Below are positions 37,499-49,139 of a DNA stretch of 64,000 bases, one piece after another (the first letter of the stretch is position 1; the number at the start of each line of letters is the position of its first letter). The DNA comes from Epiperipatus broadwayi. Its lineage: Eukaryota; Onychophora; Udeonychophora; Euonychophora; Peripatidae. The stretch covers positions 806,001 to 870,000 of the forward strand of contig JAQFVV010006256.1 in assembly GCA_028023455.1 (NCBI GenBank), written 5' to 3'. Below the pieces are notes generated by a model. The model was not told the origin of the DNA. It ran no database searches and saw only the letters and a program-made list of their open reading frames with translations. The translations under genes and the position numbers were made by a program.

Positions 37499-39590
37499 TC
37501 TATCTTGGTATCCAGGCTAATCCATAAATATCAAGTATACATTGCATTATGAATCATTCTAAAGAATTAGCATTAATATATGGATCCTCTATTAAGAAAA
37601 ATTCATTTTCATGTTTTTTGCCAGAATGGCAATTATTAACTTATTAAAAGAGTTACATTCCTTAAATGATTATATGATACACTGCAAGCATTTTAGAGAA
37701 TATGAATATTTAATGTTTATTAGGGGTAGTTGTAAAAGAGAAAAAAGTATAAAAATAATAATAAATAATAATTTCTCTCTCTCTTCAGTAATTTTATTTA
37801 TCTAATAGCTCATAACTATTTTTTTAACAAAAAAAAAAAGAGATAAGTGAAGAAAATATTTAAATAATGTTTATAAATTTAACATTTTTTAGGAAAAAAA
37901 TCCGGTTTTTAATTAATTAGAAGGGATTTTTTCTCTCTCTAGTTTTCAAATTAAAGAATAAATAAAATGTTATTTGTTTTTAGTAATTAATAAAAAAAAT
38001 AGAGGATTTTTTTCAATAATTAGGATTAAATTGGAATTTTTAATTAATTAAAGAGGAAAATATTTTTGAAAAAGAGAATCAATTGATCCAGTATTGAAGC
38101 TGTCATGTCTGGTGTAGTCTATGATTGAATATAGGAGCTATAATAAAAGATATGATAGGGAAGATTAAAGCTGTAACTTGTCTCATCAGTCTTGATCCAG
38201 TTGTTGAGAACAGCAGTAAGAGGCAGAGTCTAGCTGTTGAAAAGAAAATAGCAGTAACAGCTCACCTCTTAATAGAGTAGTGAAAAGTTAACCTTGTAGT
38301 ATACAGTTGGACTGACCTCATTTCTAGTTTTCAAAAAATGATTTTTAAAATGGAATTGAAAAAAATCATGTGCTAAGCTTTAGCTAAAAGCTGCTCATCA
38401 CCAATCCAGTCTTATAACATATTTCGCTAAAAATATAAAAGAATGCCTCTGTAAGAAATTTGCAACAATTCCCTGGATCCATCCAAAATCATGACTAAGT
38501 CTATACTAATCTAAACTGGAAATCTGTGAATCAGGAAATTATTATCATAATGGATAAATTCTATTTGCATTAATCTACCTTGAAAAATACTATTATAATT
38601 TTAAACAGAACATTTGAAGCTAAAAAAAGTTAATGGAAGACCTTTTAATAGAAATAATGGATAAATTCAACTTGTTAATCTATTCTGGTAATTATTATAA
38701 TTTTAAATTGAATACTTTAAGCTACACAAGGATAGCAAATCTGGAAAAAACTGAAAATTGTAAAAGAACTAAAAGAATGAAATCCATGTTAAAATAGAGT
38801 ACAATTGATGTTCATATCTTCATTTACATTTAAATATCTTCATTTATTTTTAGTGTAAATATTAATGATGAATTTTTTTTTCTTCTGAACATAAATGCTA
38901 AAATATATGGGACTTTCCCATTTTCAAAAGTAATAGGAAAGGTTTTAACTAATCTTAAACTTTTTTATCTTCATTGTAAAATGTTTTACAGCTTTAATTA
39001 TTAAAAAATAAAAAAAGCTCAGTTAAAATAAATGTTAATTAATTAGTAATTAATTAACAGGAAATAATCTTATTTGCTATATGAAATTATATTTCTAGTA
39101 TGGAATGTGTTAAATTTGCATTTGTCATATCATACTTTTCTGATTTTTCTTATTTATTAGTTACTTTATTAAATAATTGTTAAAAAATAAGTTACAGAAA
39201 TTATTTTTTTGTGTGTTGAGATCTTTATTCCTCCAGCTATCTATTCTGTAAATTAGCAGCGTGTTGTGATTTGATTTCATCATAGCATTGTATTTTAAAA
39301 TTTGTAGCACATCCTAATAAAATTATTTAGCATAAAGAAGATTAAGCATATATATTTTCTCTTGTTCACAATCATAGTCCCTAGAATCCTTGTGATCCTG
39401 ACCAAGTTCATGAACAATAAGTTAATTTATATATGTGTGGAGGTTTATGCTTGTGTTTAGACATCCAGATAAATCTATGGATAGCGCAAAGGTTGAGATT
39501 TTTAGTGTCCATTCACTGCACTTTATACAGATTGAAAATTAGTTTATAGTCAGTACATTAATAGTACCTTATGGAAGAGCACTGACGATT
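37499..39590. other. AT-rich stretch with a small tandem duplication
   Basis: A block of about 70 bp at 38,549-38,621 (AATGGATAAATTC...TTAATCTA...ATTATAATTTTAAA...GAAGCT) recurs in diverged form at 38,655-38,724. A 38,060-38,330 segment of balanced composition is unassigned. Otherwise nothing is supported. Confidence 0.45.
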
Positions 39591-39933
39591 AGCACATATC
39601 AGGATCCCAGCATTTTTTTACATTTTAGCAATTATATATGTCAATACAATTGTAATATGTTGTTTTTATATTGCCCCTAAGTTTAGTGTGAGCTAGATGA
39701 TAATTAGCCACTTATTTCATTAGTGTACTTTTTTTAGATCCAGTCATAAGGGATGACCATTGATTAGTAAGGTTTAATGCTAGTTACGTAGATTTCAAAT
39801 TTATAATATAATTATTTATATTTATTCAATGCTGATTCTCTCATGCTTCTTTTACATTTGTTGATGACTATTCAATGTGGTTGATGATGATGATCACCAT
39901 CTCCGTATATTACCCTTTTTACATTCTGTTACA
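39591..39933 (+). repeat. Diverged direct repeat, copy 1
   Basis: Shares the order of landmarks with 40,096-40,445: CATATCAGGATCCCAGCATTT, AGATCCAGTCATAAGGGATGAC, TTGATTAGTAAGGTTTAATGCTAG, GATGACTATTCA, ATTACCCTTTTT and TTCTGTTACA. The family is unknown and no coding is seen. Confidence 0.75.
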
Positions 39934-40095
39934 AATGGCATCCAATATAGAGCCTGATATGTTTTGTGGTCAGTATATAAAATGACCACATAACTTAAAG
40001 CTCAATTATAACTAAATCTTAGAAAAAGTCTGTATTTTGATGCAAAATTAAAAGAAAAAATGTAGTACTGTGAAATATAGCCAAAACATTGGTTT

Positions 40096-40445
40096 ATCAG
40101 CATGTATCAGAATCCCAACATTTTTCTTTATTATGATAGATATTTAAGTACTTATATATGTGTGAACAATTTTAATATGGTTAATTGCTTTTGATATTGT
40201 CTTAAATTTGGCATTGGACAGATAATTAGCTTACATCTTGATATTGAAACTCTTTTAGATCCAGTCACAGAGGATGACTGTTGATTAGTCATGTTTAATG
40301 CTAGTGATGTAATTTATAATTGTTATAACTACTTATTTTATTCTATGCTGATTTTCTCATGGTTCTTTTACATTTATTGATGACTATTCAGTGGAGATGA
40401 TCACGTTTTCCATCACCTTATTACCCTTTTTTATGTTCTGTTACA
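40096..40445 (+). repeat. Diverged direct repeat, copy 2
   Basis: Partner of the repeat at 39,591, offset about 505 bp. The left words include ATGTATCAGAATCCCAACATT, then AGATCCAGTCACAGAGGATGAC, and it ends TTATGTTCTGTTACAGTG. Divergence is moderate, so the duplication is old. Confidence 0.75.
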
Positions 40446-41687
40446 GTGTATATATATAATGCATAAAACTAATGTGCAGCATAAAATTGAAAATAATTTA
40501 TTAAAAGTTTACCAAGCATAATCAGCTCGAACACAATACATATTTTAAACTAGAACCATATAATTTAGAATCAGTTTTGCATTACACATGTGAAATAGAA
40601 TGACTAGCAACTTATTTATTTTATATATAGCACCTAAATAAACAAATATGTAATATATATTGATGAAATGTCATGAAGTAAATAGTTAAATGTTATAAAT
40701 AAACATTATTTAAAGGATTGAAAAATAACAGTCTTCACACAAAATTCAATTTATCTCTAAGATTTAAACTCAATCAGTAGGTATCAGCTTCTCTTATTCT
40801 CACAGTTGTATAATTATTAATATTTATATAGAGCTTACAAATGTTTTTTTTTTTTTTAAATGATTGTTTAAACAGCATTTGCTGTACGGCTTATTTCGAA
40901 ACATCACTATGAACTGTATTAAATATTAAAAAATATGGATCTATATAAAGTTTGATCATAAATATTGGATTAAAAATGAGTGATATCTGGCTAACAAAAC
41001 TATTGTGACAAAACTTTAAATTCCATGAAGTTTTTTTTATTTTTAAATTCTATAGATTTTTAAATAATATTTATTAAAGCATTTAACTTAGGTGGACCCA
41101 GTTATTTGATAAATATTTCTTTATTATAGTATATATAATTTTTTTTGCATCCATATTGTAATGGAATGGACATCATCAAATGAATAAGAAAACAATAAGT
41201 ATGGGCAGAGAATCAATATTTGAATTCAATATATGCAATAATAACTGTGATATCACAAGCATCAATTACTATTCAACAAATAATGGTTATCTTTTGACTT
41301 GATTTAAAAGCAACATAATATAAAATCTAGGAAAATCTGTATCTGATCAATGCCAAACTAAGGACATAATATAAAAACAATCAATATTTCATCTGCATCT
41401 TAAAATTATAATAACAAACACCTTTAAAAAATGCTAGATCATAATATCAATATCCTTGGCCAATCTGACATGAATATATTTGATATGAATACAATATAGA
41501 AATCATCACAAAATCTATAAAATGAATGGATTTTAAAGACATTTACAACCTCAATACCATGCAAATAATTCCAGAGAACCATCTAGATATCCACAGACAT
41601 ATACACCCCTCTTCCACATATATTATATACTTTAAATGATTAAATTTCAATGTTAAAATTTGTCAATAATGTTGTCTTCAATATATA
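40446..41687. other. AT-rich stretch, nothing recognised
   Basis: No supported feature. Confidence 0.5.
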
Positions 41688-42224
41688 AAATTAAAAATAA
41701 TCATTTTAAAACAAAATTGAAACAGAAATATTTAATACATCAACTTGGCTTTCATTCCTTAATGGAAGCTTTTCAAGATGTTTCTTTTTACATAATCAAA
41801 TGACGAATTACTAATATACATACATTAAATATAATTAGTAAAATACATATATATACATAAATATGATTAACCTTTAAAAAAAAGGATTTGTAATAAGTTT
41901 AATCATTTTTATGTACATATATGTATTTTACTAATTATATTCAATGTATGTATTTTAATAATTATATTTCTTATAATGTTATGTAAATAATGTCTATTGG
42001 GGGAAGTTACTGTAGGGTAATTGGTCATGTGATTGTGAAAAAAAGAAACATTTTGAAAAGGTTCCATTAAGGAATGAAAGTCACATGATCACCATTTCTT
42101 ATGCTTGCATATAACTGTTATTAAAACAGGTAAAACTCACTATACGTATTGCCACTCACTGCAAGCTAAAGTAATCAATGGATGCCAGAAGGCTTGTGCA
42201 TAAAATCCCCATCTAATGCCTACT

Positions 42225-42286
42225 CATCCTATATCCCCAGACTAGTTTCTGGCTTGTAGCCTTCGTCAGTGAGAAGCCTTGGATCT
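42225..42286 (-). ncRNA. Type I hammerhead ribozyme (minus, core intact)
   Basis: On minus the order is helix I 5' strand (AUCCAAGGCUUCUCA), CUGACGA, helix II, GAAA, C-UA-G, UC, then UGGGGAUAUAGGAU. Every core base is present. Helix II is GGCU/AGCC with loop ACA after an A-A apposition at 10.1/11.1. Helix III is two pairs with loop UA. Helix I has UCUCA/UGGGG and an outer AUCCAA/UAGGAU with one mismatch. Predicted cleavage is after the C of GUC, between plus-strand positions 42,240 and 42,239. Confidence 0.75.
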
Positions 42287-42672
42287 GAGAGCACTGCACC
42301 TAGATCTTAGAATCTAATGCACCCCTTCATTGATTACTCTAGCTTGCAGTGAGTGGCAATACGTATAGTGAGTTTTGCCTGTTTTAATAAGTTATATGCA
42401 AGCATAAAAAATGGTTATCATGTGATGTTTATTGGCTTAAAATCAATCCTGCCTAATGGGATATTGGTGGCTATGGTTATTAAAAAAACAGGCACCAAAA
42501 TATATGGGTACTGAACTGAGTTCAGATCTATATGACTATATAAGTTGATGAGCTTGGATTGAAAATATTAAGATGTTTTCAATTTAAGACTCATAGTTTT
42601 GTAGTTAAGTAGAGATAAAAAGTGGCTGCTGGAGAGTTGCATTAGATTCTAAGATCTAGGTGCAGTGTTCTC

Positions 42673-42735
42673 AGATCCAAGGCTTCTCACGAATGAAGAC
42701 CACAAGCCAGAAACTAGTCTGGGGATATTGTATGA
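42673..42735 (+). pseudogene. Degenerate hammerhead ribozyme
   Basis: Second ribozyme of the same element, in the direct unit. The core expected as CTGACGA reads CGAATGA after TTCTCA, and helix II reads GAC/GCC. GAAAC-TA-GTC and TGGGGATATTG remain. Loss of the conserved U4, G5 and A6 arrangement should abolish cleavage. Confidence 0.7.
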
Positions 42736-42930
42736 GTAGGCACTAGATGGGGATTTTATGCACAAGCCTTCTGGCATCCATTGATTACTCTAGCTTGCAG
42801 TGAGAGTGGCAATATGTATAGTGAGTTTTGTCTGTTTTAAGGAATGAAAGCTGGGTTGCATTAAATATTTTTATTTATTTATAGTGAGTTGTCCGTTTCA
42901 ATTTTGTTTTAAATTGATTATTTTTAATTA

Positions 42931-43959
42931 TATATATATATCACAAATCCTGTTACATTCAAACTACCTTTAGGAGTGCAAGGACCCTAGAGGCTACAAA
43001 CAACAGAAAAATATACTCCTTGGAGTATTAGTGCATTGGAAGACAATGAACTTAGAAGTACATTTTTTTCCTTCCCTTCAATGTATTTCTTGTTTTTTAC
43101 TCTAGGAAATAAATTAAAGAGAATGATGCTACAAACTTTATGTATCAGTAATTATATGTGATAAATGACTGTTATAAAAGCTAGTTTTTCTTCTGCACAG
43201 TCCAGCACGGTCTAGTGCAAAGCACAATAGTAGAATGGCAGACAGAAAAAGCATCTATTAAGGAACCATGAAATGGATAAACTGTTTCTAAGGACGCTAC
43301 AATGTAAATAGCAGAAGTGAAACTATGTAAAATACTGAAGCTCGAATGTAGTAAGAAGAAATTAATTGAACTCTATAAAGCAAAATAAAATTTGCTTTTG
43401 TCGTCATTAACTATAATATATGTAGTTATATTAACACTTTTCTTTCTTCTTATTTAATTTGTTATAATAAATAATTATATATAAAATGAACAATTGTATA
43501 CTAGTTTTATTTTTTGCTATCTGACTGGTTTCTGAAAAGGAGAAACTCTCAGACATAGCACTTGTATGAAATAACTTTTTTCCATTATATTCAAAATCTA
43601 GCTTCATATTAAGCATGACTCTAGGATTAAACCAGTCACACATACAGATAATTGACAGAACAGATAGTCAAAAAAATACAGGCATAAAAAAACAAAAAAC
43701 TTCAGAAATTATGGATTTTTTTATTTAATGAAGTTAACTAACAAATAATAAAAAAATGTAGAAAATGATAATGAGATAAACCCAAAGTTAATACATATTT
43801 CAAGTGCTCTAACTACTGTTATGTTGTAACTTTATTAATAATATCCTGAAGGTTCCATTACGAATGGGTAACCCTCAAAAATAGCTTTTAAAGGTGTGGA
43901 ACGGCAGTATTTTGAGGATCACACGAAAAGTAACGTTTTTGTGAGAATTCGTCCGTGAC
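42931..43959. other. Unassigned flank of the satellite-like array
   Basis: Moderately mixed composition, with a short inverted pair CCTCAAAAATA/TATTTTGAGG near 43,873-43,920 and several CpG just before the array. A 70-codon minus frame (43,431-43,643) has no motif. Confidence 0.35.
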
Positions 43960-45020
43960 ATATTACTTTTTATATATATATACACACAAACAAAAACAAC
44001 CCAGTGTCTGATTATTAGTAATTACTTGTCCAAAAAGAAACTTAGTCGGGTATTATTTTTTTTACATTTACTATTTAAATAAGATTAATTTTTATATTTA
44101 CACACTAACAAGTTTCTGATTAATTACTATTCAAAAAAAAAAAGCAAATTAGTCGGAGTTTGATTTTTAAATGTAGTACTTGAATTATGGTACTTTTTAT
44201 ATATACACAGTATTTACAAAAAAAAAAAACATTTTCTGATTAATTACTGTCCAAAAAAAAAAAAAGAAAGCAAATTAATTGGGTATCATTTTTCAATTGG
44301 GTCTTTCAATGAGGATCCTTTTTAGATATACACACTAACAAAAAGAACCCACTTTATGATTAATTACTGTCCCCCCAAAAAAGCAAATTAGTTGGGTATC
44401 ATTTTAAAATTGTAGTGTGAATTTTTTAAATGTTGTGTATAAATTGAATAATGTAGAATTGCATATTATTTTCGATTGAAAAAAAGACCGTAACACATAC
44501 AAAGAAAATAAAACCTACTTTCTGATTAATTACTGTCAATACCCAAAAAAAAAGTTATTCGCGGGTATCATTTTTAAATTTAGTATTTCAATAATATTAC
44601 AGCTTTTGATAACTACACACTAACAAAAACAATCCACTTTCTGATTTATTACTTTCCAAAAAAAAAAAAAATGCAACATAGTCGGATATCATTTTGAAAT
44701 GTAGTATTTAAAGAATGGTACTTTGTATATATACACACTAACAAAAAGAACCCACTTTCTGATTAATTACTGTCCAAAAACAAAAAAAAAAAAAAGCAAA
44801 TTAGTTGGACATCATTTGTAAATTTAGCGTGAATGTAGCAATTTTGTGTAAATTGAAAAAAAAAAGTACAATTGCGTCTTATTTTCGATTAAAAAAATCC
44901 CGTAACTTTTGACAGATACACACAAACAAAAACAACCCATTTTATGATTAATTACTGTCCAAAAAAATGTCAATTATTCGGGTATTGTTTTTAAATTTAA
45001 TGTGAATTTCTAAATTATTT
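43960..45020 (+). repeat. Satellite-like tandem array, eight irregular units
   Basis: Eight units share ACACACTAACAAAAAGAACC, TTTCTGATTAATTACTGTCC, an A-run of variable length, GCAAATTAGTTGGGTATCAT and TTTAAATTTAGTGTGAAT. The TGATTAATTACT word occurs near 44,006 (variant), 44,115, 44,232, 44,356, 44,520, 44,639, 44,757 and 44,942. Most spacings are 109-124 bp. Two are 164-185 bp, where an extra module containing TGTGTAAATTGAA and CTTATTTTCGATT is present. This implies a basic and an extended unit. No open frame is seen. Confidence 0.85.
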
Positions 45021-46284
45021 TTTTAAATAGTAATATTATTTGCTATTAGTTCCTCTAATTTCCTATTACAAAAATTAAAAAAGCCGATATTTATATAGAT
45101 AGAATTACAGGCCTGGCCCGGAATCATAATATGTATGTGTTTTTGATTAGCATCAATGCCATCAAACAGCTGGGCTGGCACGAGAGAATAGAAAACAACC
45201 TTCCTTTCTAATTATTCTTAATTGATTAATATTTAACTTAGATGAATTATTTTCTAATAATAATCAAAAATCCTATAAAGAAATTATTTCATAAGAAAAA
45301 AAGAAAATAATTTTAAGTCGAACTTTCCTTCCCTCTTCTTTTGAAAATGAAGTTGTCCCTATACAATTTTAACTGAATAAAAAAAATCTTTTCAACAAAA
45401 CTATTAAAAAAATTATTCATTTCTTTATAAAGTAATATTTATAAATGTAGATGTGTACTCACAATAACACCTTATCTGAATATGAATTTTTTTTAGCCTC
45501 CTTTTTTTATAGATACCTAATTGAATGTCTAATTCTTGTAAATCTTGAATATAGTAGTTTAGTCAATCTCTTGGTTCCAATTTTTTTTTTAGTCTTCTCA
45601 ATGGTTATTTTCATCCATTTAACATTTTCTCCTTTTTCTTTTGTAGTTCCAGGTTTCCAGTTTAACAATTATTTTTATTTCAGGTTAACATAAGTTGAGG
45701 CAGCTGTGATTTTGGATGGATCAATACATAAAGTGTGTTAAAAATTTCTTTCAGGGTATTTTCCTTTTCTTAGATTCATTTTAATGAGATTAGTTACATT
45801 GTTGAATCAGCAATGATCATTTTTCAGTAAGGGTTTATCACATGATTTTTGTAAACTCCATAATATTAATGCTACCATCATTTCTTTTTTTATTTAAGAG
45901 TGTGTTTAATTTGGCATCAGATTTCCAAAATGAGTTTCTGATTCCGAATTTACCACTACTGAACTCTCTGGTCCACACACCTTTTTTTTTTTAAAAAAAA
46001 AACAAACAAAAAAACAACAACCCTGGTATCAATCTTCCATCCAATCACGATTAACTCAAAACTACCTTATTAAGACTTGATCAACTGCTTTTCATAAAAA
46101 AAATTATCTTTTTTTTTTTAAAAAAAAATCTGTCTGTACACCAATTGATAAACAACCTTTTCATATAACAATTTGTTCAGAAATAAAGATTTTAATTCCT
46201 TCTTTTTTAAAATATATATATATTCTATTTATAAACTAATTGATAAACAATTTTTCATGTAACAAAAAAATTACATTATTTTTA
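45021..46284. other. AT-rich stretch with T-run/A-run junctions
   Basis: T-runs directly joined to A-runs occur near 45,981-46,003 and 46,109-46,128. A T-rich 80-codon plus frame (45,451-45,693) has no known motif. Nothing else is supported. Confidence 0.45.
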
Positions 46285-46387
46285 ATAAACAGAGCAAAAC
46301 TCTCCATACAGTATTGCCATCTGTGCTAAACAGAGTAATCAGTGGATGCCAGAAGGCTTGTGCATAAAATCCCTATCTAATGCCTAC

Positions 46388-46432
46388 TCATCCAATATCC
46401 CCAGACTAGTTTCTGGCTTGTGGTCTTCGTCA
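46388..46432 (-). pseudogene. 5'-truncated hammerhead ribozyme
   Basis: On minus it retains GACGA, helix II (GACCACAAGCC), GAAAC-TA-GTC and the complete 3' strand TGGGGATATTGGATGAG. The helix I 5' strand and the first core bases are lost at the junction of the inverted and direct units. Confidence 0.7.
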
Positions 46433-46543
46433 AATATTTTTTGTGTTTTCAATTTCATTCTCATAGGTTTGTAGTTAAGTAGAGATAAAAGGTGGTTGCT
46501 AGAGGGCTGCATTAGATCCTAAGTACTAGATGCAGTGCTCTCA

Positions 46544-46606
46544 GATCCAAAGTTCCTCACTGACGAAGGCCACAAGCCAGAAACTAGTCTGGGGATATTG
46601 GATGAG
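46544..46606 (+). ncRNA. Type I hammerhead ribozyme (plus, best copy)
   Basis: The core is CTGACGA (46,560-46,566), GAAA (46,580-46,583) and GTC (46,587-46,589). Helix I: CCTCA (46,555-46,559) pairs with TGGGG (46,590-46,594), and ATCCAA (46,545-46,550) pairs perfectly with TTGGAT (46,598-46,603). An AGTT/ATA internal loop lies between them, as in natural type I ribozymes with tertiary contacts. Helix II is GGC/GCC with loop CACAA, below an A-A apposition at 10.1/11.1. Helix III is A-U and C-G with loop UA. Cleavage is predicted after C46,589. Helices this short are known from Penelope-like elements, which may cleave best as dimers. Confidence 0.8.
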
Positions 46607-46761
46607 TAGGCATTAGATAGGGATTTTATGCACAAGCCTTCTGGCATCCATTGATTATTCTGTTTAGCACAGGTGGCAATACTGTATGGAGAGTTTTGCT
46701 CTGTTTATCAACAATTAATGTGCTAGTATAGGAAATGTGATCATGTGATACATTATTTTTA

Positions 46762-47389
46762 TTTTTTCTATAGCTATACCCAATAAAAATTAAGCATTTA
46801 TATTATTATTAACAATAAAATATCTCAAATTTTGTTACATGATTATTTCATGTATGTAAATCTTTAACTAAAATCCTATTTAACAAAGAGACTAATCTGC
46901 AGCTAACATGAGAAGAAATAATTCTTCTCAATATATACATATATATAAATACAAAAAAGAGCTATTAATTGAAAGGAAACCCTTTGATTTTTCTTTGAGG
47001 CTTTCTAAAATCCTCTCCACATAATCTTGTCAATGCAGCTCAATTTGAAAAATGAATATGAATGGGCAGTTCACCTATAGATATCAGTAAGCATGGTAAA
47101 ACTACTTTCATTTTATTGCTCAGATGCTTGATAGTTTTTAACTAGTATATCAGTTGGATTTATTTATAGGCAGAATGAATGGGATTCATGTGAGTATATA
47201 AACGTTGATTCTCTTATGTTTATAAGCGTGGCAAACAAAACTAAATATGGCTCTGGGAATAACAGAAAAACGATAATATGAATCCTGATTATAAACTTAG
47301 GCAACCATTCAATAACATTTTATTTAGCTACCTACAATGGCAGATTTTTTCCTAGTGAAGAAAAAAACTGTATGCATTAGAAACTATTT
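46762..47389. other. AT-rich stretch, nothing recognised
   Basis: No supported feature. Confidence 0.45.
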
Positions 47390-49139
47390 AATATTAGCTA
47401 GGGAATAATCAGACTTTGAAGTTAGAAGAAAAATGAAGAGACAATTGATTTGAAAAGGGGACATATACTTTACTATAAAATCACAAATGTTGAAAACCAA
47501 AGAGGAGTAGGATTTATTTAAATAAAAAAAATAATAATAATATTGTGGAGATTGAAGATAAACCTAATACTGTTGCAAGATTAATTATACAATCTAATGA
47601 AAAATAATGAACTGCAAATAATTCAGATTTATATCTAACAAGTTCTAATTGTAATGATGAAGTAGAGGATTTATATAAATATGTAGATTGCTTTTCATCA
47701 GGCCAAACAACATTTTAAAATTGTTGTGAGAGAATTTAATGCTAGAATAGGAAAATGATTGAAAGATGAAAATGCTATGGTTAAACTTAGTTATGACAAT
47801 AGAAATGAGAAGACAAAGGCATGAAAAATTTAAAGAATATATTATGAATTTGTTCCTTGAAAAATATTATGAGTGAAAATGGGCATGAAAGGATACAAAT
47901 GAAAGTACAGCAATATGGGATAACATTTTGACAAGCAAAAATATATATTTCATCATTATAATATTATTAATACACAGGATGTTATGAATTAGTGATATAT
48001 AAAATACATGTTAATGCAAAGATTGAGAGATGAAAGAAATTACAAAGATAGTTAATTAAAAAAGAAGCAATTCAACAATTAACTTTTGAATAAGACAAGA
48101 AAATATACAAAAAAAAATAAATAAAGGATATAAAAATATTTTAAAATTATTAATTTAGAAGAAATAAATGTCTGGAATTTTATTAAATTGTACAGAAAAG
48201 AATGGCAAGGGAAGTTATAGAGAGAATAAAATTTTCAAAAGAATAAAACAACAATTTACAATTGGAAGGATAGTTAATTGTTCTGAGAATTAAAAAGAAA
48301 ATATAGTTCTATTACTAAAAAGAAGAACAATATCATCAAATGTTTAGAAGAAATAACAAAACAATATCTTTTGAAATTCCAAATATTTTAAATGAAGAGA
48401 TGAGATATGCAATTAAATATATAAACTATGAAAAGTACCAGGAAATTTTGGAATTATTATACATATTTTGAAAGAAGCAAGTGTAGAAATAGGAATGGAA
48501 GAATTGAGTGATATTGATATTAAAGAAAGGTTGAATTGAAGATATTAAAAATTACTGACTGATTAGTTTTCTGACATTTTAAACAAGATTTTTAGCAAGC
48601 TCAAATTTACTGAAAGAACAAGCTTGATTAAAATGTGAGTATATTTTATTACTATTAACTTACCAGCTTCTTTACCCAGCATGTTAAAGTGCTTGTATAT
48701 ACTAAAACAAGTTATAAAAAGAACCAATGAGAGTTACCACTATGTTTTAGATTTGTAGATTATGAAAAGCATTTGATTTTATGCTTTGAAAAATCAAGAC
48801 TCAGAATTTTGTCAAATTATAAAAAATATTTATCAAAACGCAACAGCACGTGCTGATATTAATAAGAATATACACAGGATGATTCCATTTTTCCATATTT
48901 TTTTACAGCAGTTTTATAAATTTAAAAAGTTAAAGAAAATATTTTACTTGATTCATCTAGATTTTTGCAAATTATCTATAATTATTTTTGTAAATAATGC
49001 ATTAGCGTTTTAAGAAATATTACATGGCCTATCAGGTGAAAGAAAAAAAACCCGAAAGGCAGGTAAATGTTATAAAGACTAAAATTCAATTATTTTTCTA
49101 AAAAAAGAATATTATTAATAAAAGAGCAATGAAGTGACT
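47390..49139 (+). pseudogene. Degenerate RTE-like LINE: endonuclease and RT
   Basis: Decayed endonuclease-RT polyprotein, read across frames. At 47,450-47,520, GHILYYKITNVENQRGVGFI matches the APE-type endonuclease segment GHxxYYSG...GVGF. Near 47,655, CNDEVEDLYKYVD precedes EFNARIG (about 47,735), a mutated GDFNAKIG catalytic motif. RNEKT then follows (about 47,806). At about 48,390-48,440 EEMRYAIKYINYEKYQ resembles the pre-RT EVxxAIKxxKxGK. Around 48,755-48,785, VDYEKAFDFM (one frameshift) is RT motif A. Multiple stops and a nested mariner show it is dead. The 3' end resumes at about 50,345. Confidence 0.7.

Larger units (their letters stand above)
42081..42836. mobile_element. Hammerhead-repeat element, head-to-head with a complete direct unit
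   Basis: Layout: an inverted partial unit (42,081 to about 42,320), the 3' tail of a direct unit (about 42,322-42,385), then a complete direct unit of about 455 nt (42,385-42,836). The direct unit passes through GATCATGTGATG, CTGAACTGAGTTCAGATC, TTTGTAGTTAAGTAGAGATA, the ribozyme, GGGGATTTTATGCACAAGCC and GTTTTGTCTGTTTTAA. A 14-bp target-site duplication, TTAAGGAATGAAAG, lies at 42,067-42,080 and 42,837-42,850, within the arm of a foldback element. The tandem-plus-inverted arrangement is what Penelope-like elements leave at insertion. No protein is encoded, so mobility must be supplied in trans. Confidence 0.85.
41688..42930. mobile_element. Foldback element interrupted by a hammerhead repeat
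   Basis: The left arm includes TTAAAAATAATCATTTTAAA, ACAAAATTGAAACAG, CAACTTGGCTTTCATTCCTTAATGG and GATGTTTCTTTTT. It is mirrored on the right by AAAAAGAAACATTTTG, CCATTAAGGAATGAAAG, CTGGGTTGCATTAAATATTT, GTTTCAATTTTGTTTTAAA and TTGATTATTTTTAA. An inner palindrome of ATACATATATATACATAAATATG type is centred near 41,880. The right arm is split by the 756-bp insert at 42,081-42,836. Without the insert the element is about 475 bp long. It has no coding capacity. Confidence 0.85.
46285..46748. mobile_element. Hammerhead-repeat element, head-to-head pair
   Basis: An inverted partial unit (46,285 to about 46,435) joins a direct unit (about 46,440-46,748) through TTTTTGTGTTTTCAATTTCATTCTCATAG. The outer arms AACAGAGCAAAACTCTCC and GGAGAGTTTTGCTCTGTTT are complementary. 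A 13-bp target-site duplication, TACATTATTTTTA, lies at 46,272-46,284 and 46,749-46,761. The right end carries the GATCATGTGA end word missing on the left, so the unit is asymmetric. It contains one intact ribozyme and one that lacks its 5' part. Confidence 0.85.
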
